Shown here: in pieces, positions 1 through 5,109 of the stretch
How the letters are laid out: the number at the start of each line of letters is the position of its first letter
How positions within the stretch are numbered: position 1 is the stretch's first letter
Origin: an uncultured Lachnospiraceae bacterium
GTDB taxonomy: Bacteria > Bacillota > Clostridia > Lachnospirales > Lachnospiraceae
DNA length: 5,109 nucleotides
Direction of reading: 5' to 3'
Assembly: GCA_947594335.1 (NCBI GenBank)
Contig: CANQEC010000196.1
Coordinates: forward strand, 1 to 5,109
Made by a program: the position numbers and the translations under genes
The notes under the pieces: model-generated
Databases searched by the model: none
Seen by the model: only the letters and a program-made list of their open reading frames with translations
Told to the model about the DNA's origin: nothing

Positions 1-2942
1 GCTCCTCGGGATGCGGCTCATTCATCGAGACCTTTGCCAAATCTCTGAACTACTCCGTGGAGGATTTCGCAAAAGCCGCGCTGTTCGCGCAGCATCCGAT
101 TGATCTGGGTACGCGCTGTACGGTATTTATGAATTCAAAAGTCAAGCAGGCTCAGAAAGAGGGGGCGGAGGTCTCCGACATTTCCGCCGGGCTTGCCTAT
201 TCCGTAATCAAAAATGCTTTATATAAAGTAATCAAAGTGTCCGATGCTTCTGAACTCGGACGCCACATTGTCGTACAGGGAGGAACCTTCTACAATGACG
301 CCGTCCTGCGCAGCTTTGAAAAAATCGCGAACTGCGAGGCGATCCGCCCTGATATCGCGGGAATCATGGGCGCTTTCGGCGCGGCGCTGATCGCGCGCGA
401 ACGCTATCAGGAAGGTGCTCACACCACCATGCTCTCGATCGAGCGCATCAATGCGCTGCAGTTTACCACCACAATGGCAAAATGCAAGGGCTGCACAAAC
501 CAGTGCCGTCTTACGATCAACCGTTTTTCCGGCGGGCGGCAGTTTGTCAGCGGGAACCGCTGCGAGCGCGGCATCGGCAAAGAGCGCAACAAAGAAAAAA
601 TTCCGAACCTGTTTGAATTTAAAAACAAACTGCTGTTTTCGTATGAGCCCCTCCCTGAAGACGAGGCCATCCGCGGCATCGTCGGGATTCCGCGCGTGCT
701 GAACATGTATGAGAATTACCCGTTCTGGTTCCGGTTCTTTACCGAACTGAAATACCGGGTCATCCTCTCCCCCGCTTCTACCCGGAAAATCTACGAGCTC
801 GGAATCGAATCCATTCCAAGCGAATCGGAATGTTACCCGGCCAAGCTCGCGCACGGCCACATCGAGTGGCTGATCCGCAAGGGCATCAAGTATATCTTCT
901 ATCCGTGCATTCCTTATGAACGCACGGAGTTTGACGAGGCGCCGAACCATTACAACTGTCCGATCGTCACCTCATACGCGGAGAACATCAAAAACAACGT
1001 GGAATCTCTGCGGACAGAAAACGTACGGTTTGAGAATCCGTTTATCGCATTCACAAATCTTGAGACTGTGACAAACCGCCTGAAAGAATGTTTCAGCGAC
1101 ATTCCGGCCGACGAAGTCGAGCAGGCCGCAAAAGCCGGCTGGGAAGAGATGGCCGGGACGCGCCGGGCCATGTATGAGAAGGGGCAGGAGACTCTGCGCT
1201 ATCTCGAGGAAACCGGAAGACACGGTATCGTGCTCGCCGGCAGGCCGTACCACATTGACTCGGAAATCAATCACGGCATTCCTGAACTGATCAATTCCTA
1301 CGGTCTCGCCGTGCTGACGGAGGATTCCATCTCGCAGCTTAATCCTGTCGAGCGTCCGCTGATCGTCATGGATCAGTGGATGTATCACAGCAGGCTGTAC
1401 GGCGCCGCAAATTATGTCAAGACGCGCAATGATCTGGATCTGATCCAGCTCAATTCCTTCGGCTGCGGACTGGACGCCGTGACAACCGACGCGGTCAGCG
1501 ATATCCTGAGTCAGTCAGGCAAGATTTACACCTGCCTGAAGATTGATGAGGTAAACAATCTCGGAGCGGCGCGCATCCGTATCCGCTCGCTGATCGCCGC
1601 CATACGCGTGCGCGAGAAAAACGAGGGTTCCGCGCGGATTATCCGCCCGGCCAATATCGAACGTGTGCTTTTCACAAAAGAGATGCGCAAAAACTACACA
1701 ATTCTCTGCCCGCAGATGTCGCCGATCCATTTTAAGGTACTGCAGGCGGCGATGAACGCCTCCGGCTATCATATTGAAGTTCTGCCGAACGACAACCGTC
1801 AGGCTGTCGATGTCGGCCTGAAATATGTAAATAACGACGCCTGCTATCCTTCCCTGATCGTCATCGGGCAGGTTATGGACGCGCTTCTCTCCGGGCGCTA
1901 TGATCTCAATCATACTGCCGTGATCATGACGCAGACCGGCGGCGGCTGCCGCGCTTCCAACTATGTCGGCTTTATCCGGCGCGCGCTCCGCAAGGCGGGG
2001 ATGGAACAGGTCCCGGTAATTTCTCTGAACCTGAGCGGACTTGAGAAAAATCCCGGTTTTACACTCAGTTTCCAGATGGCAAAACGCGGCATGTTCGCCC
2101 TCGTCTTCGGAGATATATTCATGCGCTGTCTGTATCGGATGAGGCCTTACGAAAAGGTGCCCGGTTCCGCCAACAGACTGTTCCATACATGGGAGGAACA
2201 GTGCTGCAGATTCGTTGCCGGGAAACCTTCCTACGGGGAATTTAAGCAGATGTGCCGGGCGATCATCCATGATTTTGACACGCTGCCGATCACAGACGAG
2301 AAAAAGCCGCGCGTCGGCATCGTCGGAGAGATTCTTGTGAAATTTCTTCCGGCCGCAAACAACCACCTGGTGGATCTCCTCGAATCGGAAGGGGCGGAGG
2401 CGGTTGTACCCGACCTGATGGATTTCCTGCTCTACTGTTTTTACAACCAGAATTTCAAATCCAGCTATCTCGGAACTAAAAAAAGTTCCGCCACGATCGC
2501 CAACTTTGGGATTCATGTGCTGGAAAAACTGCGTCAGACGGCAGCGGAAGAATTCTCGAAAAGCGTGCATTTTGATCCGCCGTCCCACATTGACCGGCTT
2601 GGCGCCATGGCAAAGGACATTGTCTCCCTGGGCAATCAGACCGGCGAAGGCTGGTTCCTGACCGGCGAGATGCTTGAGCTGATCCATTCCGGCGTCGGCA
2701 ATATCGTGTGTACGCAGCCATTTGCCTGTCTGCCGAACCATGTCGTCGGAAAAGGCGTCATCAAGGAGCTGCGCCGCCAGTATCCGTTTTCAAACATTGT
2801 CGCGATCGACTATGATCCCGGGGCGAGCGAGGTCAATCAGCTTAACCGGATTAAGCTGATGCTCTCAACCGCAGTGAAGAATCTGGATAAAACCAACGTC
2901 CAGGCAGCCGTAAATGAATCCATGCCTGCAGGGGAGCTCTGA
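1..2942 (+). CDS. Giant acyl-CoA dehydratase activase/dehydratase-like fusion protein (DUF2229 type), 5'-truncated by the window edge
   Basis: The frame is open at the left edge (first full codon at 3) and runs 979 codons to TGA at 2940-2942. The GTG at 57 lies inside a conserved domain, so it is not the start. Residue numbers below count from the codon at 3. Residues 1-130 are the end of an ASKHA-type ATPase domain of the BcrA/BadF/HgdC family: SSGCGSF (1-7), RCTVF (Cys39), a VVQGG motif and a closing GAFGAAL. A cysteine-rich linker follows, CKGCTNQC plus Cys187. From about 225 (GIVGIPRVLNMYENYPFWF) comes a DUF2229-like domain with CYPAK (277) and YPC (302). Residues from about 565 to the end resemble the HgdB dehydratase subunit, with ILCPQM, CYPSL (614), TGGGCRASN and FACLPNH (909). 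Relatives are about 1,400 residues with two ATPase domains, so about a third is missing. By family knowledge, HgdC-type activators use ATP to drive electrons from a [4Fe-4S] cluster into a dehydratase. The fused protein probably does cytoplasmic ATP-driven redox chemistry; its substrate is unknown. Family assignment is strong, exact function is not. Confidence 0.88.
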   Translation, partial: SSGCGSFIETFAKSLNYSVEDFAKAALFAQHPIDLGTRCTVFMNSKVKQAQKEGAEVSDISAGLAYSVIKNALYKVIKVSDASELGRHIVVQGGTFYNDAVLRSFEKIANCEAIRPDIAGIMGAFGAALIARERYQEGAHTTMLSIERINALQFTTTMAKCKGCTNQCRLTINRFSGGRQFVSGNRCERGIGKERNKEKIPNLFEFKNKLLFSYEPLPEDEAIRGIVGIPRVLNMYENYPFWFRFFTELKYRVILSPASTRKIYELGIESIPSESECYPAKLAHGHIEWLIRKGIKYIFYPCIPYERTEFDEAPNHYNCPIVTSYAENIKNNVESLRTENVRFENPFIAFTNLETVTNRLKECFSDIPADEVEQAAKAGWEEMAGTRRAMYEKGQETLRYLEETGRHGIVLAGRPYHIDSEINHGIPELINSYGLAVLTEDSISQLNPVERPLIVMDQWMYHSRLYGAANYVKTRNDLDLIQLNSFGCGLDAVTTDAVSDILSQSGKIYTCLKIDEVNNLGAARIRIRSLIAAIRVREKNEGSARIIRPANIERVLFTKEMRKNYTILCPQMSPIHFKVLQAAMNASGYHIEVLPNDNRQAVDVGLKYVNNDACYPSLIVIGQVMDALLSGRYDLNHTAVIMTQTGGGCRASNYVGFIRRALRKAGMEQVPVISLNLSGLEKNPGFTLSFQMAKRGMFALVFGDIFMRCLYRMRPYEKVPGSANRLFHTWEEQCCRFVAGKPSYGEFKQMCRAIIHDFDTLPITDEKKPRVGIVGEILVKFLPAANNHLVDLLESEGAEAVVPDLMDFLLYCFYNQNFKSSYLGTKKSSATIANFGIHVLEKLRQTAAEEFSKSVHFDPPSHIDRLGAMAKDIVSLGNQTGEGWFLTGEMLELIHSGVGNIVCTQPFACLPNHVVGKGVIKELRRQYPFSNIVAIDYDPGASEVNQLNRIKLMLSTAVKNLDKTNVQAAVNESMPAGEL

Positions 2943-2951
2943 GCTCCCTGC
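2928..2951 (+). other. Small hairpin with the stop codon in its loop
   Basis: The left arm GCAGGGGAGC pairs with the right arm GCTCCCTGC as nine base pairs with one bulged G, leaving the loop TCTGA, which contains the TGA stop of the activase-like gene. No T-run follows (CCGCGGG comes next), so it is not an intrinsic terminator by itself. It may be chance in GC-rich sequence, or it may protect the 3' end or slow ribosomes at termination. Confidence 0.35.
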
Positions 2952-2966
2952 CGCGGGTCTGTGCAT

Positions 2967-3039
2967 AAAGAAAGTGCAGGGTATTTCCAAAAGAGGGGCC
3001 TTAAGGTCCATTTTGGAAACAATCCTGCACTTTCTTTTT
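2967..3039. terminator. Composite bidirectional intrinsic terminator between convergent genes
   Basis: Three nested inverted repeats stack on one axis. The outer arms AAAGAAAGTGCAGG (2967-2980) and CCTGCACTTTCTTT (3024-3037) match 14 of 14. The middle arms TTTCCAAAA (2984-2992) and TTTTGGAAA (3011-3019) match 9 of 9. The inner hairpin 2996-3009 pairs GGGCC with GGTCC, including one G-U pair, around a TTAA loop. On the plus strand the GC-rich part of the outer stem runs into TTTCTTTTT (3031-3039). On the minus strand it runs into TTTCTTT. It lies 24 bp after the activase-like stop and 6 bp after the IIC stop, as expected for a terminator shared by two converging transcripts. Confidence 0.85.
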
Positions 3040-3045
3040 CTATGA

Positions 3046-4110
3046 TTACAGATCCAGCTTCAGATCATTTTCTTTGATCCATCCCATCTTCCGCAGAGGC
3101 AGAGCGATCAGCTGTGTCAGCACCGCCGGAAGCACGAAACAGATCAGGATCAGACCTGCCCAGTCCCAGGGCGTGATCGCCGCTTTCGCCCCGCTTGCCA
3201 CATCGCTGACCCATCCGGTATAGACGCCGATCTGTCCGACAAGCCCGCAGGTTCCCATTCCCGAAGATACGGCTGCCCCGTTCATCTGCATCCGGAACAC
3301 ACAGGTCGCGATCGGTCCGGTAATCGCAGAGGCGACTGTCGGCGGGATCCAGATTCTCGGATTACGGATGATATTTGTCATCTGAAGCATCGAAGTTCCG
3401 ATTCCCTGTGCGAAAAATCCGCCCCATTTGTTTTCCTTAAAGCTCATGACCGCAAAGCCGATCATCTGGGCGCAGCAGCCCGCAACGGCAGCGCCTCCGG
3501 CCAGGCCGGTCAGTCCGAGAGCAGCGCAGATTGCCGCGCTGCTGATCGGGAGTGTCAGCGCAATGCCGACGATCACGGAAACCAGAATTCCCATGAAGAA
3601 CGGCTGGAGATCCGTCGCCCACATGATCGCGTTTCCAACCGAGCTTGCGGCGGCTCCGATTGCCGGCGCAAACGCCATCGAAAACAGAACGCCAATGGCA
3701 ATCGTCACACTCGGTGTCACAATAATGTCAATCTTTGTCTCCTTTGAAACAACTTTTCCGCACTCACAGGCGATGATCGCCACCACATAGACCGCCAGCG
3801 GTCCTCCGGCTCCGCCGAGTTTATTTGCCGCGCTTCCCACCGCAATCAGGGAAAACAGCACCAGCTGCGGCGCCCCAAGCGCGTAGCCGATCGCGACAGC
3901 CATCGCAGGCCCGGTAACATCCTTGGCATACTGGCCAATCTCCACAAGAACAGCGATTTTGGCCTGCTCTCCCAGTGTACTTAAAATCGTTCCGATCAGC
4001 AGGGATGCAAATAAACCCTGCGCCATTGCACCCAGCGCGTCGATTCCGTAACGGCTGGCTGACAATATGATATTTTTCCGTTTCAGAAAATTTTTTACCT
4101 GTCCGCTCAT
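3046..4110 (-). CDS. PTS EIIC-like membrane protein (PTS_EIIC_2 / PfoR type)
   Basis: A complete 354-residue protein, ATG at 4110-4108 and TAA at 3048-3046. It is strongly hydrophobic, with probable membrane segments near residues 27-47, 66-92, 104-118, 128-154, 170-225 (probably two or more segments), 255-272 and 315-338. Conserved-looking polar stretches include AANKLGGAGGP (95-104), TLPISSAA (186-193), IIRNPRIWIPPT (247-258) and NGAAVSSGMGTCGLVGQIG (277-295). This matches my knowledge of the PTS_EIIC_2 family, which includes the membrane part of Clostridium perfringens PfoR, once proposed as a regulator of perfringolysin O. The expected role is a carbohydrate permease in the cytoplasmic membrane, taking phosphate through IIA/IIB partners. 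No IIA, IIB or N-terminal regulatory domain is fused here, and none is encoded in the window, so substrate and energy coupling are unknown. It lies 26 nt after ung, probably in the same transcript. Family call firm; transport versus regulatory role open. Confidence 0.85.
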   Translation of the reverse strand: MSGQVKNFLKRKNIILSASRYGIDALGAMAQGLFASLLIGTILSTLGEQAKIAVLVEIGQYAKDVTGPAMAVAIGYALGAPQLVLFSLIAVGSAANKLGGAGGPLAVYVVAIIACECGKVVSKETKIDIIVTPSVTIAIGVLFSMAFAPAIGAAASSVGNAIMWATDLQPFFMGILVSVIVGIALTLPISSAAICAALGLTGLAGGAAVAGCCAQMIGFAVMSFKENKWGGFFAQGIGTSMLQMTNIIRNPRIWIPPTVASAITGPIATCVFRMQMNGAAVSSGMGTCGLVGQIGVYTGWVSDVASGAKAAITPWDWAGLILICFVLPAVLTQLIALPLRKMGWIKENDLKLDL

Positions 4111-4118
4111 AATTTCAT

Positions 4119-4123
4119 CTCCC
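4119..4123 (-). promoter_or_regulatory. Ribosome binding site of the IIC-like gene
   Basis: On the minus strand GGGAG lies eight bases before the ATG at 4110. The site supports this start. A nearer ATG at 4118-4116 is in another frame and meets a stop after two codons. Confidence 0.6.
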
Positions 4124-4135
4124 AGTTATAGATTC

Positions 4136-4162
4136 CTTATACATCTTCAATCTGCCAGTCAA
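4136..4162 (-). promoter_or_regulatory. Possible weak sigma-A promoter for the IIC-like gene, overlapping the end of ung
   Basis: On the minus strand TTGACT (4162-4157) and TATAAG (4141-4136) each match five of six consensus bases. The spacer is 15 nt, shorter than the preferred 17. Transcription would start near 4129 and leave a leader of about 19 nt carrying the ribosome binding site. The elements lie inside the last codons and stop of ung, so coding constraint could produce them by chance. This is a tentative call. Confidence 0.25.
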
Positions 4163-4811
4163 TCGGTTCCAGTCCATTCTGCATAAGAAACTTGTTCGTC
4201 CTTGAAAACGGCCGGCTTCCGAAAAATCCGCGGTATGCCGACAGAGGGCTTGGATGCGGCGCCTCAAGAATCAGATGCTTCGGATTGTTAAGCATCGACT
4301 TTTTCATCTGCGCCGGTTTTCCCCAGAGAATAAACACGATCGGGCGGTCCTGCTCATTGAGAATACGGATCGCAGCGTTCGTAAATTCCTCCCAGCCGAT
4401 CCCCCGATGGGAATTTGCCTGATGCGCACGGACTGTCAAAACCGTATTCAAAAGCAAAACTCCCTGCTTCGCCCATTTTGTCAGATACCCGTTATTCGGT
4501 ATTTTGCAGCCGCAGTCCTCATGAAGCTCTTTGTATATATTCACAAGCGACGGCGGAATCTCCACGTCCGGCTTCACCGAAAAGCAAAGCCCGTGCGCCT
4601 GCCCCGGCTCGTGATAGGGATCCTGCCCGAGAATCACTGCCTTCACTTCTGCCAGCGGAGTAAACGCGAATGCGTTAAAAATATCGTCCGCCGGCGGATA
4701 AATTACCCGCGACTGATATTCCTCGTTTACTATTTTATACAGTTTCGCGTAATACGGCTTTCCGAACTCTGGTTTGAGCGGAACAAGCCAGTCATTTGAA
4801 ATTGGCGGCAT
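4137..4811 (-). CDS. ung: Uracil-DNA glycosylase, family 1
   Basis: A complete 224-residue enzyme (E. coli Ung has 229), ATG at 4811-4809 and TAA at 4139-4137. It removes uracil from DNA, arising from cytosine deamination or dUTP incorporation, as the first step of base excision repair in the cytoplasm. All family 1 active-site elements are present: the water-activating loop GQDPYH (62-67) with catalytic Asp64 and thymine-excluding Tyr66; Phe77 in GLCFSV, which stacks on uracil; Asn122 in LLLNTVLTV, which reads the base; and HPSPLSAYRGFFG (186-198) with catalytic His186 and minor-groove Leu190. The start is secure, since the upstream frame reaches a stop after seven codons with no other ATG, and GGAGGG is well placed. 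It lies 59 nt after hisF and 26 nt before the IIC-like gene, probably in one operon. Nothing suggests inactivation. Confidence 0.97.
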   Translation of the reverse strand: MPPISNDWLVPLKPEFGKPYYAKLYKIVNEEYQSRVIYPPADDIFNAFAFTPLAEVKAVILGQDPYHEPGQAHGLCFSVKPDVEIPPSLVNIYKELHEDCGCKIPNNGYLTKWAKQGVLLLNTVLTVRAHQANSHRGIGWEEFTNAAIRILNEQDRPIVFILWGKPAQMKKSMLNNPKHLILEAPHPSPLSAYRGFFGSRPFSRTNKFLMQNGLEPIDWQIEDV

Positions 4812-4819
4812 TATCCTTT

Positions 4820-4825
4820 CCCTCC
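4820..4825 (-). promoter_or_regulatory. Ribosome binding site of ung
   Basis: On the minus strand GGAGGG stands eight bases before the ung ATG. It is a strong Shine-Dalgarno match and fixes the start at 4811. No promoter-like pair was seen in the 59-nt gap to hisF, which fits read-through from upstream. Confidence 0.7.
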
Positions 4826-4870
4826 GTTTCGTTTAGCTTCTGTTCTTCCTGATCTTTGGCGCGGGCGCCT

Positions 4871-5109
4871 TTACAGTCGTACCGACACCCCGCGTTCCCG
4901 CAGATACGTTTTCACCTGTCTGATCTCCAGCTCCTTATAATGGAATAACGATGCGGCAAGCGCCGCGTCCGCTTTTCCCTCTGTCAGCGCGTCATAAAAA
5001 TGCTCCATTGTTCCCGCGCCCCCTGAAGCGATCACCGGGATCGACACACGTTCCGCGATCGTCCTCGTCAGCTCAAGGTCATACCCTGCCTTTGTCCCGT
5101 CGCAGTCCA
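4871..5109 (-). CDS. hisF: Imidazole glycerol phosphate synthase cyclase subunit, C-terminal part (5' end outside the window)
   Basis: On the minus strand 78 codons can be read from the right edge to TAA at 4873-4871. The start lies beyond 5109. The fragment opens with DCDGTKAGYDLELTRTIAER; the aspartate just before GTK corresponds to catalytic Asp176 of Thermotoga maritima HisF. Then come IPVIASGGAGTMEHF, the beta-strand and loop that bind a substrate phosphate, and ADAALAASLFHYKEL. The protein ends with an ordinary HisF tail, LRERGVSVRL. HisF is a TIM barrel of about 250 residues, so roughly the last third is visible. It works with HisH: HisH releases ammonia from glutamine, and HisF uses it to make imidazole glycerol phosphate for histidine and AICAR for purine synthesis. 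Other his genes are expected to the right of the window. Identification is secure from these motifs; completeness cannot be judged. Confidence 0.95.
   Translation of the reverse strand, partial: DCDGTKAGYDLELTRTIAERVSIPVIASGGAGTMEHFYDALTEGKADAALAASLFHYKELEIRQVKTYLRERGVSVRL

Noticed and set aside
57..59. GTG as the start codon of the large plus-strand gene
   Set aside because: The frame is open upstream and the preceding residues (SSGCGSFIETFAK) are conserved ATPase-domain sequence, so the real start is left of the window.
161..170. GGGGCGGAGG occurring near 161 and again near 2391 as a possible direct repeat
   Set aside because: Both copies encode ordinary Gly-Ala-Glu codons and the flanks do not match.
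219..950. A 243-codon open frame on the minus strand
   Set aside because: It is antisense to conserved ATPase, linker and DUF2229 sequence and its product shows no family motifs.
1515..2741. A 408-codon open frame on the minus strand
   Set aside because: It lies wholly inside the activase-like gene, its translation shows no recognisable domain, and it has no credible ribosome site context. Such long antisense frames arise from codon bias of the real gene.
3428..3790. A 120-codon plus-strand frame opposite the IIC-like gene
   Set aside because: Its low-complexity Ala/Pro/Thr/Ile composition mirrors the antisense of a Gly/Ala/Ile-rich membrane protein; there is no independent support.
4254..4799. 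A 181-codon open frame on the plus strand opposite ung
   Set aside because: It is antisense to an intact uracil-DNA glycosylase, and the product is rich in Arg and His with no motif, as expected from a shadow frame.
4858..4869. GGCGC-GG-GCGCC inverted repeat just after the hisF stop as a terminator
   Set aside because: The stem is only 4-5 bp with a tiny loop, and on the minus strand it is followed by AAAGATC rather than a T-run. hisF transcription probably continues into ung.

Overview
The window looks like an ordinary chromosomal stretch from an anaerobic, low-to-mid GC Gram-positive bacterium, most likely a member of the Clostridia. The basis is threefold: a giant fused CoA-dehydratase activase/dehydratase-like protein typical of anaerobes, a PfoR-type PTS membrane protein, and a HisF with the 'DCDGTK' variant of its conserved motif. 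The lineage is inferred from protein character; no database was searched. Base composition looks balanced to slightly GC-rich by eye.

Layout. Positions 1-2942 (+ strand) hold the C-terminal 979 codons of a very large protein related to the activator and dehydratase components of the 2-hydroxyacyl-CoA dehydratase system. Its N-terminus lies left of the window. It ends at a TGA that sits in the loop of a small hairpin. Positions 2943-3045 form the gap between convergent genes and are almost filled by a long composite stem-loop (2967-3037) that should stop transcription from both sides. The rest of the window is read from the minus strand in the order hisF (partial, 5109 to 4871), ung (4811 to 4137) and a PTS IIC-type membrane protein (4110 to 3046).

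How the genes relate. hisF (histidine biosynthesis), ung (uracil excision repair) and the IIC-like transporter have no obvious shared pathway. Gaps of 59 and 26 nt, each with a good ribosome binding site, suggest they are co-transcribed and end at the shared terminator. A weak promoter-like pair overlapping the end of ung may give the transporter some independent expression.

No RNA genes, mobile elements, CRISPR arrays, attachment sites or origins were seen. I find no convincing evidence of a new multi-gene system. The least understood items are the giant cysteine-rich activase-like protein, whose substrate is not evident, and the stand-alone IIC protein with no IIA/IIB partners in view.
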